Part shown: in pieces, positions 32,068 to 41,447 of the stretch | How positions within the stretch are numbered: the first letter of the stretch is position 1 | Layout of the letters: each line of letters starts with the position of its first letter | Assembly (NCBI GenBank): GCA_030694465.1 | Contig: JAUXYJ010000002.1 | Location: 79,817 to 143,816 of the forward strand | Direction of reading: 5' to 3' | Length of the DNA stretch: 64,000 bases | Source of the DNA: Deltaproteobacteria bacterium | Lineage (GTDB): Bacteria > Myxococcota_A > Polyangia > Polyangiales > Ga0077539 | Notes under the pieces: model-generated | Told to the model about the DNA's origin: nothing | The model's database searches: none | The model's input: only the letters and a program-made list of their open reading frames with translations | Position numbers and translations under genes: made by a program

Positions 32068-32994
32068 TCACACACAATCGATCGTGACGACCTCGGTCCC
32101 CGCAGGAGGCGCGATCCGAAAGGGATCGTTCTGGCCCGGCTGTCCGCCACCAAATGGGTCGTCCGGGTCCACGGGCGGAGCGGTCGGTTCGCCCCCAACG
32201 GGCCCTGGCTCAATGCGGTCAAACCGCACCTGCATGTCCACCGAATCGCGGGGCATCTCGACACGCACGCGCTCAGGATAAGCGTCCCCCTGGACGACGC
32301 GATAATGGCTGTAAGTGATCTCTGCGCGCACCCCTTCGCGGTCCCGCAACACAATCCGATGCACCCGCGGAACCTGCCTCGCAGGCACCCACGCGCGCTG
32401 CTCATCGGGCAGCTCAAGCTCAAGTCGCGCCGTGCGGCCCTCGTCGCCGCGCATCTCGAGCACATAAAACCCGTTGATCCACCGCACAGGCCCTGTGGGC
32501 GTCCCCAAGGCGGGCACACCGCCGCTCAGCACCGCGGCGATCTCGCGACCCTCCAAGGGGATGCCCGCGAGCTGTCGTGCTGCACACGCGCGCGCAGGAC
32601 CAATCGCGTATTGCCGCCCCTGCAGCAGCCCAAACCGCTGCCCATCCGACACAAGCGACGAGACCAGCGTGCCAAACGCGAACATGTCAAAGCGGATGCG
32701 ATCGGGGGTCTGCACGACGATCGCCACCTCGCCTCGGACACGCCCATTGCGTCCAAATTGATCCGCGCTTCCCTGCGCGCGGAGCGAGCGCACGCGCGTC
32801 GCACGGTCAGCCAGGATCCCCGTAATTCTCCCCGGATCTGTGATCACTCCGCCCTGCGGAAGCCCCGACGGGCACCCACTAAGCCATCCCTGCATCCCCA
32901 CAAGCGCCAGGGCGATCACCCGGCGCCTCCGTGGGATCGGTCGCTGGCCCGACCGTACCTTCTCTCGTTGTTGACTCTCCACGATGAGCCGCAT
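32068..32994 (-). CDS. lipoprotein, DUF4292/LolB-like beta-sandwich
   Basis: 308 aa. A basic N-region, hydrophobic core and lipobox LSGC (Cys41) suggest an outer-membrane lipoprotein. The mature part (RVRSLRAQGSADQFGRNGRVRGEVAIVVQTPDRIRFDMFAFGTLVSSLVSDGQRFGLLQG) shows alternating strands typical of LolA/LolB-like and DUF4292 proteins, which bind lipid in a half-barrel. The C-terminal tail is Pro/Asp/Gly-rich. The frame remains open to 33114, but the ATG at 32994 is nearer the signal peptide. Could assist lipoprotein or LPS traffic; not certain. Confidence 0.72.
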   Translation of the reverse strand: MRLIVESQQREKVRSGQRPIPRRRRVIALALVGMQGWLSGCPSGLPQGGVITDPGRITGILADRATRVRSLRAQGSADQFGRNGRVRGEVAIVVQTPDRIRFDMFAFGTLVSSLVSDGQRFGLLQGRQYAIGPARACAARQLAGIPLEGREIAAVLSGGVPALGTPTGPVRWINGFYVLEMRGDEGRTARLELELPDEQRAWVPARQVPRVHRIVLRDREGVRAEITYSHYRVVQGDAYPERVRVEMPRDSVDMQVRFDRIEPGPVGGEPTAPPVDPDDPFGGGQPGQNDPFRIAPPAGTEVVTIDCV

Positions 32995-33171
32995 CCTACG
33001 CACAACGAAGCCCAATCGTGCGTCCGTGATCACGAGCTCCCAAGACAACCACCAACCGTGCACACCGTGTGTGAACGCTGGTTCACCGATGGAGTCTCCG
33101 TCGCCTAGAGACACCCGAGAGACCGACGATATTCTCTGCGAATTTGCAGATCATTTCGTACGCTCGTACGC

Positions 33172-33187
33172 TGGCACGGCACCTGCT
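33172..33187 (+). promoter_or_regulatory. candidate sigma-54 (-24/-12) promoter
   Basis: TGGCAC-GGCAC-CTGCT: perfect -24 box and one mismatch in the -12 box, with GG at 33173-33174 and GC at 33185-33186. Predicted start near 33198, giving a leader of about 73 bases to the lipoprotein ATG. Directly before it lie two tandem copies of CGTACGCT (33157-33172), a possible activator site. Confidence 0.45.
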
Positions 33188-33270
33188 AGCCTTACGCAGG
33201 TCGTGTCCGTTGCCCGCCGCTGGCCCACACTCGGATCGCCGCTCCGCCCCAAAGGACCCAAGAGCACCCC

Positions 33271-33834
33271 ATGAAAAACCTCTCTTCTCTCTTTGCCATC
33301 GCAGCTCTCACCCTCTCGGCGGCCCACTGTGGCCCGGACAACGGAAGCGGTTTTCTCGTCCAGGGCTCTATCGCAGTGCAGATCCCGCCCAACACCGCGA
33401 CCGAAGCCAATACGGGCTTTCAATTTCCGCCACAAACGCGCATCGACCCGACCCTCCCCTCGGGTCGCAGCACGGGCTACGTCGGGACCTGCACCGTCGG
33501 TAGCAACACCCGCAGCCTGACCATCGACCAAATCGGCGGAGACCAAATGGGCCTGCGATCCATCACCGTCTCGATGCCCGACTGGTCTCAAGACACCTGC
33601 ACCAACTGCGTTCGCGGCACCGTCACACTCAACGTCGGCGGCACGACCTTCTCGGGCACCGACGATCGCTCCATGGGCGCGAGCTCTCCCTGCACGTTTA
33701 CCGCAGCCCGCGTGGGCTCTTTCGGGATGACTCTCGACCTCCGTTGCCCGAGTCTTCAGAGCGCGGGACGTATCGCGGCCCTCACAACCAACCTCACGCT
33801 CGACGCATGCAACGGCCCCATGACCCGCAACTGA
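33271..33834 (+). CDS. lipoprotein of unknown function
   Basis: 187 aa. Signal peptide ending in SAAHC with Cys20 as lipidation candidate; His at -1 is unusual. The mature protein has six or more Cys (..CGPDNGSG, GTCTVGSNT, TCTNCVRGTVT, PCTFTAAR, LRCPSLQSA) and beta-rich strands, suggesting disulfide-stabilised beta-sandwich. No family recognised. A good sigma-54 promoter candidate lies 84 bases before the ATG, linking its expression to a regulator of the NtrC family. It precedes another Cys-rich lipoprotein gene. Confidence 0.72.
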   Translation: MKNLSSLFAIAALTLSAAHCGPDNGSGFLVQGSIAVQIPPNTATEANTGFQFPPQTRIDPTLPSGRSTGYVGTCTVGSNTRSLTIDQIGGDQMGLRSITVSMPDWSQDTCTNCVRGTVTLNVGGTTFSGTDDRSMGASSPCTFTAARVGSFGMTLDLRCPSLQSAGRIAALTTNLTLDACNGPMTRN

Positions 33835-33875
33835 GCCCCTGACCGAAGAGCATCCGCGGTACCTTCACGGCCCAT

Positions 33876-34774
33876 ATGCTCACACGTCCATGGGGTCTCT
33901 TAGGGTGGTGCTTCGTTTGGTTCTTGGGGGCGTGTGGAGCACGCAGCGAGCTCATCGCGCCAGGGGCTGTGGGTGGCCCTGCTGTGACCGACGCGTGCAG
34001 TGCACTCAGCGAGCAAATTTGCACGCGAATCGAGCAATGTAGCCCCGCTACCATGAGCCTTGGGTTTGGCACCGCGCGGGCGTTTGTCGATCGCGGCGTG
34101 TGCGTGCAGCGGCTGCGCCTTGCATGCACTCAGTGGCAAAGCACACCCGACGCCAACGTCACGACAGATGCCCTGCGAGCGTGCGGGACGCAGTGGCAGG
34201 CTCGCGTGTGCGCCGACGCTGTGCTGTCGTTTGGACGCGAGCTCCTTGGGTGTCAGTTTTCACCTGGAAATCGTCTCGCCAACGCAAACTGTGCGAGCGA
34301 CGCTCAGTGTGCCTCGTTGAGCTGCTCCGAGGGCCGCGGGTCGCAGTGCGGCCGCTGTGCATCGTCGGGGCTCACGGGCATCACGACGCAGCCCAACGAC
34401 CCCTGTGTTCGTGGCACCCTGTGTAGCCAAGGCCAAGAGTGCATCGAGGGACGCTGCCGATGGAGTTCGATCGAGTCTGAGCCCTGCGGAACGTGCGTTT
34501 ATTCTAGCCCGATTTCGTGTGTTTCTGGGCGTTGTCTCGCGCAGCCTATCGCGCGCGCCGGGGCCTCGTGCGGAAACGTGAGCGGCCCAGCGACCGAGCG
34601 CCCCCTCGCGTGTGAGCCCGGCGCTGATTGCGTAAACCGCAATGACTTTGGCGCAGGACGCTGCGGAGCTTTTCTTGCAGACGGGGCCCCGTGCACGGGC
34701 TCTGATGGCGCTCCGTGCCAGTTTCCGGCCCAGTGCCTCCGCGGTCGATGCACGCTCCCTTCGCAAGACTGCCG

Positions 34775-34778
<4 letters not shown>
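33876..34778 (+). CDS. cysteine-rich lipoprotein of unknown function
   Basis: 300 aa. Signal peptide with canonical lipobox LGAC (Cys20). Mature region ~25-130 with paired Cys and helices (CSALSEQICTRIEQCSP), then Cys-rich modules resembling Dickkopf-type or EGF-like segments (NCASDAQCASLSCSEG, SQCGRCASSG, CSQGQECIEGRCRW, PCQFPAQCLRGRCTLPSQDCR). Such proteins are frequent in myxobacteria and sit on the outer surface. The stop shares a CTAA overlap with the convergent gene. Confidence 0.75.
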
Positions 34779-36027
<1,249 letters not shown>

Positions 36028-36147
36028 TCACGGCACACACGGAGAGAGCCCGGCTATGTAGAAGCTTCACACCGTTGCGTCAATCGCCACGCGATGTTCG
36101 CACGCGCTGCACAGCCCCTGTGACGCCCCTCGTGACGCTCCCCGATG

Positions 36148-36167
36148 GGTCCCTCACAGAAGGGACC
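36148..36167 (-). terminator. hairpin downstream of small gene
   Basis: GGTCCCT and AGGGACC pair as a 7-bp stem with a 6-base loop, just beyond the TAA of the 56-aa gene. There is no U-run, as is usual at this GC content. Confidence 0.4.
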
Positions 36168-36175
36168 GAGGGGGC

Positions 36176-36346
36176 TTACAGATCAACGATCACAACCCTG
36201 TTGGGCTCTTCTTCTTCGATCGCGGGCTTGGGTTGCTTTGGGTAATTCGAAGGCAGCGGGAGCTCAAGAACAGGCTGCTCCATCTGCTGCTGGCGCTGTT
36301 GTTCTTCTCTGCGTCGAATCTGCTCGATGATGAATGGTGGAAGCAT
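36176..36346 (-). CDS. small conserved hypothetical protein (56 aa, MLPPFIIEQI type)
   Basis: Short gene of 56 aa read on the minus strand from ATG at 36346 to TAA at 36176. The N-terminus MLPPFIIEQIRRREEQQRQ is a hydrophobic start then a charged Gln/Arg/Glu helix, followed by LELPLPSNYPKQPKP and an acidic end EEEEPNRVVIVDL. I recall small proteins with the same pattern (MLPPFIIE.I...E, LELPLP, final VVI.DL) in myxobacteria, so I think it is real. No clear Shine-Dalgarno. Function unknown; may be a membrane-peripheral regulator. A hairpin GGTCCCT-N6-AGGGACC (36148-36167) just after its end could be its terminator. Confidence 0.65.
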   Translation of the reverse strand: MLPPFIIEQIRRREEQQRQQQMEQPVLELPLPSNYPKQPKPAIEEEEPNRVVIVDL

Positions 36347-36603
36347 CACAACACTTTCATGGTTGGCAGACCGTCTTAGAGGGATCTCTGCGCGAATTCG
36401 CCGACATTACAACTAAGATGCAGAGCAGTAGAAACCGTTTTGCAGTGGATTGAGAACTTTGTGCCCTCGTTCGAGTCTACGCTGACCACTCGACGAGAGC
36501 ACGCATTGGAGATATCGCGCCCAGAACAATCAGAGTCAAGCCTGCTGCGGCACGATTGGGACGCGTTGTACGCACCACGCAGACCGCCTCATCAAAGTGA
36601 CAC

Positions 36604-37884
36604 GTGCCCCCGCGGAGAGCCCCAGTGACAGCAACCCTACTGCGTTTTGCGTGCGTTCTTTGCACGCTGCTGCTCTCCGCGGCCCTCGCCTCGCCTGCGA
36701 TCGCGCAGAGCACCAACGACTACGACCCACAATCGACCGCGTGGAATGGCTTGGTGGAGGTCGTCCGAATCGCTCAACAAGCGCACGTCGAGCTGCGCCC
36801 GTCGGCCGAGCTCGATTGGTCGTTGGTCCGTCGTGGTGACGCGCTGCTCGTGCTCTATCCCTTGAGCAGCGTGGATCTTGACGAGCTCTCGGCATTTCTA
36901 GAAGACGGCGGTCGCTTGGCGTTGCTCGATGATTTTGGATCCTCGAGTCCGCTGCTGCGATGGTTTCAGGTGACGCGCAGTGAGGCAGTGCAGGGCACGC
37001 TGAGATCATCCCAGTTGCCTGGTTTTTATGTGGCCATGCGACGAGGGGACCACCTCCTTGGCGAACAGGTCGACAGCGTGATTACCAACGAGCCCGTGGT
37101 CCTACGACACCCTCGGTTGGCCCCCGTGTTTGCACTCGATGAGGCCGGCACGCAGGGCGTCGTGCTGGCTGGGCAAGTGGGCCAGGGGCGCCTGGTGCTC
37201 GGGGGCGACCCGAGCATCTTGATTAACTCGATGCTGCGCTTTCGAGGCAACCGCCAGTTCGCCAGCAACCTGCTGACCTACCTCGCGTCGTCGGGCGGGC
37301 GCATTCACTTAGTTCACGGGCGATTTTCCAGCCGAAATAGCTACGAAGGAACCAACGCCCGCAGACGCTCTCCGCTCAAGACGTTGTCCAAGCAGCTCGA
37401 CCGCTCGTTGCTCCAGCTCTCCGCCGCGTTTGCCAAGCCCCCCGTGCTGACCTTGCTTGCACTCCTCGCGGTCCTATTGGTCTCTATCGCGTTCGCGACG
37501 CGCATGTGGGGATCGCGCCCTTCGGACCGATTTGGCCCCATTTCGCCCCCGGGCCCGATGGCGGGCGCAGCCAATAAAGCCCTGCTTTTCACAAGAAAAA
37601 AAGCCAACTTACTCTACCCCACGTTGCTCCTTCGCCGCGTCCTTGAGCGCTCGATCCTTCAGCGGCTTGGCCTGCGTCCACCGGTAGACCTCTCTGTAGC
37701 GATCACGCGCGCCGAATCCCTCCTCGCGCCCGAGCGGCGAGAATCACTGCGAGCGGTTCTGCGAGAGCTCAATGAGCTGGCCGAACGTGTCGAAGCGCGG
37801 GGTCGCGTTCGCGTGTCGCTCAAGCGGTTCGTCTCCCTCTGGCGGCAGATCTCTGCCATCCTCGCGGACCTCTCTACGCCATGA
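36604..37884 (+). CDS. DUF4350-domain membrane protein
   Basis: 426 aa. Signal peptide (about 10-36), an extracytoplasmic GldG-like/DUF4350 domain with LVLYPLSSVDLDELSAFLEDGGRLALLDDFG and GDPSILINSMLRF, a transmembrane helix at about 280-300 (VLTLLALLAVLLVSIAFA), then a cytoplasmic helical tail. DUF4350 genes sit beside MoxR and DUF58 genes in many bacteria, as here; the set is thought to act in folding or activation of surface and von Willebrand proteins. The stop overlaps the MoxR start by four bases. A GTG at 36625 is an alternative start. Confidence 0.82.
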   Translation: MPPRRAPVTATLLRFACVLCTLLLSAALASPAIAQSTNDYDPQSTAWNGLVEVVRIAQQAHVELRPSAELDWSLVRRGDALLVLYPLSSVDLDELSAFLEDGGRLALLDDFGSSSPLLRWFQVTRSEAVQGTLRSSQLPGFYVAMRRGDHLLGEQVDSVITNEPVVLRHPRLAPVFALDEAGTQGVVLAGQVGQGRLVLGGDPSILINSMLRFRGNRQFASNLLTYLASSGGRIHLVHGRFSSRNSYEGTNARRRSPLKTLSKQLDRSLLQLSAAFAKPPVLTLLALLAVLLVSIAFATRMWGSRPSDRFGPISPPGPMAGAANKALLFTRKKANLLYPTLLLRRVLERSILQRLGLRPPVDLSVAITRAESLLAPERRESLRAVLRELNELAERVEARGRVRVSLKRFVSLWRQISAILADLSTP

Positions 37885-38909
37885 GCTCTGATCCCCCTCC
37901 GTCGCCCGATCTGCGGGCCGAGCGCATCGCCCGAGCAGGTGAGCGCGTCCGTAGTCTGCTCGATGAAGTGCGTCGTTGTTTTGTGGGCCCCGCAGAGATC
38001 CCCGAACGCATTGTCGCCTGTCTTTTGGCACGCGGACATGTGCTCCTTGAGGGCGTCCCAGGGGTCGCAAAGACCACCCTCATTCGGGCATTTGCGATGG
38101 GCATCGGCGCGAATTTTAAGCGCATTCAGTTTACGCCGGACCTGTTGCCCAGCGACATCACCGGGACGTACGTGATCACCCGAGACGGTGGCTTCTCGCT
38201 CCGCAAAGGGCCCGTGTTTGCGCACGTGGTGCTCGGGGACGAGATCAATCGAGCGCCTGCAAAAACGCAGTCCGCTTTGCTTGAGGCCATGCAAGAGAGC
38301 CAGGTCACCATCGACGGAGAGTCCCACACGCTCGCCGCCCCGTTCTTTGTCCTCGCGACGCAAAACCCGATCGAGCAAGAGGGGACGTACCCGCTGCCCG
38401 AGGCGCAGGTCGATCGCTTTCTCATGCGGATCACCGTGGGATATCCCACGCCAACCGAAGAGCTGCAGATCCTCAAGACCTACACCCGCGGTACACCCGA
38501 GGCGCGCCCTGTGCTCTCTCCCGAAGAGACCACGTGGCTCCAAGCGCGCGCGGACGAGGTCTTTGTCGACGATGAGATCTACGCGTACGCGGTCGGGCTC
38601 GCGGGCTACACTCGAAATCATCCGCGCGTATCGCTCGGCGCCTCTCCGCGTGGCTCGCTTGGGCTCATCGTGGCGGCACGCGCGCAGGCGATTATCGAGA
38701 ACCGCGACTACGTGATCCCTGACGATCTTCGCAAGCTCGCGGCCGTCGTGTTGGTGCATCGGTTGCTCTTGTCGCCAGAGGCCGAAGCCGAGGGAATTTC
38801 GCGAGAAGACATCGTGCGTGAGGCCATCGAGCGCGTGCCCTATCGTCGCAGCGAAGCGCGCGCGGCGAGCCCAACGTTTGGCGCAACCGTCGCGTCCCGC
38901 GAGGGTTGA
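37881..38909 (+). CDS. MoxR-family AAA+ ATPase
   Basis: 342 aa. Walker A GVPGVAKTTL, Walker B VLGDEINRAPAKTQSALLEAM, sensor-1 region FVLATQNPIEQEGTYPLPEAQ and sensor/arginine finger LDRF-like QVDRFLMRI, all typical of MoxR. Acts as a chaperone-like ATPase that remodels substrate complexes, with a DUF58 protein as partner. Starts four bases before the upstream stop and is followed directly by DUF58, so the three are translated together. Confidence 0.93.
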   Translation: MSSDPPPSPDLRAERIARAGERVRSLLDEVRRCFVGPAEIPERIVACLLARGHVLLEGVPGVAKTTLIRAFAMGIGANFKRIQFTPDLLPSDITGTYVITRDGGFSLRKGPVFAHVVLGDEINRAPAKTQSALLEAMQESQVTIDGESHTLAAPFFVLATQNPIEQEGTYPLPEAQVDRFLMRITVGYPTPTEELQILKTYTRGTPEARPVLSPEETTWLQARADEVFVDDEIYAYAVGLAGYTRNHPRVSLGASPRGSLGLIVAARAQAIIENRDYVIPDDLRKLAAVVLVHRLLLSPEAEAEGISREDIVREAIERVPYRRSEARAASPTFGATVASREG

Positions 38910-40505
38910 ATGCCCTCGCTTAGCGCGACCGGAAAGCTGAGCCTCCTGGGCGGTGTGACCTTCGCGCTAGGGGGACTCCTCGGCGCGGTCGACGCGCTCA
39001 CGACGGCGGGCACGACGGTGCTCGCAGGGCTCGGGTTTGCGTGGGCGCTGACTGTGCCATTGCCCCGGAGGATGCGTCGCGAACGTCTGGAATTTTCTTG
39101 GTGGATCGTCGAAGGGGTCCGCCGCGCGGATCACCCGGTGACCGTCCGAGTCGCGCTTCGCAATCCGACCGATCGCACGCTGACGCTGGGGGCGCCAAGG
39201 TTGTCTCTCTCACCTGGGCTCAGGCACGCACGGTGGAAGGGATCTCGCGTCGAAATACCTGCCAAAAAGCAGGGAATTTTTGATCTTGAGGTGCGCCCAG
39301 GTCACGCCGGACGGCACGTGCTCCACGGCGCGTGGCTCACCTTGGGCGGTCCCTTGGGGTTGACCTGGGCTCCCTTGTATTTTCCTAACCCGTTGGTGCT
39401 CGAGGTGGGTCCACGCTCGGCCACGGCGAGCTTTCGGCGCACAACCGCGAGACCGCAGCCGTCCTCGAAGGTCGGTCGCTCGACCCGCCGCGAGGGCGAA
39501 GGCGCCGAAATCCGTGAACTTCGTGAACATCAGCCCGGCGATCCATTTCACCGCATCGCGTGGAAGGCCACTGCGCGACGTGGTCGCTTGATGGTCCGCG
39601 AGACCGAAGACGACGCGCAGACCACACGCGTGATTGTGCTCGATGCGGGGCCTGCCATGCGCGGAGACCTCCGCGGTGGCTCGAAGCTTGACTACGCGAC
39701 AGAGCTCATCGCGCAGGCTTGCAAGCTCTCTGCGATCGCCGGAGACCCTCTGGGGTTGATCGCATTCGACACGAGAATCACTGCGATTGTGCAGCCAAGT
39801 TCGCAGCCGTCTCATTTTCAGTCGCTGTTGTCGCAGTCCCTTGAGCAGCGGATGCTCGTCGACGAAGACCTCACCGACGTGGACGACGAGCAGCTCGAAG
39901 AGCTCATCGCGCGGTATTTTCGCGAGCAAGAAGGCTTGATCATTCGCACCGGAGTAGGTGGGCGCGAGCGCTTGGCGCAGGTCGCTGCCGAGGCCACGCG
40001 GCGCGACCCGCTGATGCGGATTCCGGTGCGCGCCAAGGACGAGACCGCGAGGATTTTGCGTGCTTTTTGCCGCGCTCGGGCGATCCCTCTGCCCTTGCGA
40101 TACGACAGCAGCGGCGCCACACGCCTGCGCGGACTCGAGGCCGCGATGCGCGCCGCCACAGAGAATGCTCGCGAGCCCAGGACCGTGATTGTGCTCTCTG
40201 ATCTTGACCCATTCGATGATGGCGACGCGCTTCGGTCAGCGTTTTCGACGGGTCAAGGACGGGGACGACGACACCGCGTGACCGTGGTCGCGCCGATGGG
40301 CGGAGACTTCGTACCGACGAGCGACAAGCGAGACGCGTCGACCATTCGGGATGCGCTCTTGCAAGACGAAAGACTACGGGTCGAAGGGCTCCGGCATGGG
40401 CTCTCGAAAGTGGGCGTTCCCTTGTATTTTGCAGACAAAAGAAACCCATTTGCACACTGGCTAGCGCGCGCTTCGGCACCCCGAATTGCGCAGAAACGAC
40501 GATGA
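38910..40505 (+). CDS. DUF58 domain-containing protein
   Basis: 531 aa. A hydrophobic N-terminal region with one or two transmembrane segments (VTFALGGLLGAVDAL, TTVLAGLGFAWALTV) precedes a beta-rich section and the DUF58 signature REGEGAEIRELREHQPGDPFHRIAWKATARRGRLMVRE. The C-terminal half resembles a VWA-type fold (RVIVLDAGPAM...). In combination with MoxR and DUF4350 it is a known gene trio of uncertain function. ATG directly follows the MoxR stop; stop TGA overlaps the ATG of rsmA. The C-terminal 180 residues are unusually long for the family. Confidence 0.88.
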   Translation: MPSLSATGKLSLLGGVTFALGGLLGAVDALTTAGTTVLAGLGFAWALTVPLPRRMRRERLEFSWWIVEGVRRADHPVTVRVALRNPTDRTLTLGAPRLSLSPGLRHARWKGSRVEIPAKKQGIFDLEVRPGHAGRHVLHGAWLTLGGPLGLTWAPLYFPNPLVLEVGPRSATASFRRTTARPQPSSKVGRSTRREGEGAEIRELREHQPGDPFHRIAWKATARRGRLMVRETEDDAQTTRVIVLDAGPAMRGDLRGGSKLDYATELIAQACKLSAIAGDPLGLIAFDTRITAIVQPSSQPSHFQSLLSQSLEQRMLVDEDLTDVDDEQLEELIARYFREQEGLIIRTGVGGRERLAQVAAEATRRDPLMRIPVRAKDETARILRAFCRARAIPLPLRYDSSGATRLRGLEAAMRAATENAREPRTVIVLSDLDPFDDGDALRSAFSTGQGRGRRHRVTVVAPMGGDFVPTSDKRDASTIRDALLQDERLRVEGLRHGLSKVGVPLYFADKRNPFAHWLARASAPRIAQKRR

Positions 40506-41344
40506 TGGATTACGGTGATTTTGAAGACCCGCGAGGATTTTTGTCGCGGCATGGGCTCTGGCCCAAGGACTCGTTTGGGCAGAATTTTTTGGTCGCACCT
40601 CCCGTCGCCCAGTCCATCGTAAAAGCCGTCGACCCGCGCGAAGACGAGCACATCATCGAGGTAGGCACAGGCCCTGGGACGCTCGCAAAAATGCTGGCTC
40701 CTCGCGCGAAGCATGTGCTCGCGATTGAGCGCGATCGCGAAATGGTCGCTGCCCTGCGCGCCGAGACCCTGGCGCCCAACATCGAGATCCTCGAGGCCGA
40801 CGCCGCGCAGTTTGACTACGCGGCAGCGTGCGCAAAAGCACCGACCTCGATTGTGGGCAACCTGCCCTACCAAATTACGGGCCGACTGCTGCGCGTGTTT
40901 TTGGCGCCTCCCGTGCAATGGCGCGTGGCGGTCTTGATGGTGCAAAAAGAGGTCGCCCTGCGATTGTGTGCGGTCCCAGGTGGAGACGACTGGGGCGTTT
41001 TGTCTGTGTTTACGCAGGCAGCGTGCACCGTCACCAAGGTGTGCGACGCGAGCCCACGGTGCTTTCACCCTGCCCCGAGGGTCGTGAGCACCGTCGTGCG
41101 ATTGACCCCTCGCCCAGAGCCCTTGGCACGAGAGACCGAGGCCTTCGCCAAAGTTGTTCACGCGGTGTTCGCAGCGCGAAGAAAGACTGTCCTCAATGGC
41201 CTCGCGCCGATCGCGCCCGGAGGCAAAGATGCCGCCCGAGCAGCGCTCGCGGCCGTCTCCATCGATCCGCAGTTGCGCCCCGAGACGCTCTCGATTCAAC
41301 AGCTCGGCGCGTTGACCGAGGCGCTCTTTGGGACGACCCCCTAA
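40502..41344 (+). CDS. rsmA: 16S rRNA (adenine1518/1519-N6) dimethyltransferase
   Basis: 280 aa KsgA-type enzyme that dimethylates A1518 and A1519 of 16S rRNA late in 30S assembly. SAM motif I IEVGTGPGTLA, motif IV NLPYQIT, and FGQNFLV at the N-terminus, where family members read K..GQNFL, are all intact. It starts with two adjacent ATG codons (40502, 40505) overlapping the DUF58 stop. Cytoplasmic. Its position at the end of the MoxR-DUF58 operon is chromosomal neighbour only. Confidence 0.95.
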   Translation: MMDYGDFEDPRGFLSRHGLWPKDSFGQNFLVAPPVAQSIVKAVDPREDEHIIEVGTGPGTLAKMLAPRAKHVLAIERDREMVAALRAETLAPNIEILEADAAQFDYAAACAKAPTSIVGNLPYQITGRLLRVFLAPPVQWRVAVLMVQKEVALRLCAVPGGDDWGVLSVFTQAACTVTKVCDASPRCFHPAPRVVSTVVRLTPRPEPLARETEAFAKVVHAVFAARRKTVLNGLAPIAPGGKDAARAALAAVSIDPQLRPETLSIQQLGALTEALFGTTP

Positions 41345-41447
41345 CCTCGCTCTATCGTGCCCAGCGCGCTTGTGTGACAGCGAATTTTATTAGCATTTTT
41401 GCAGCATTTTCTAAGAACCGTTCTCGAGCCTCGCTGTCAGATCGTCC

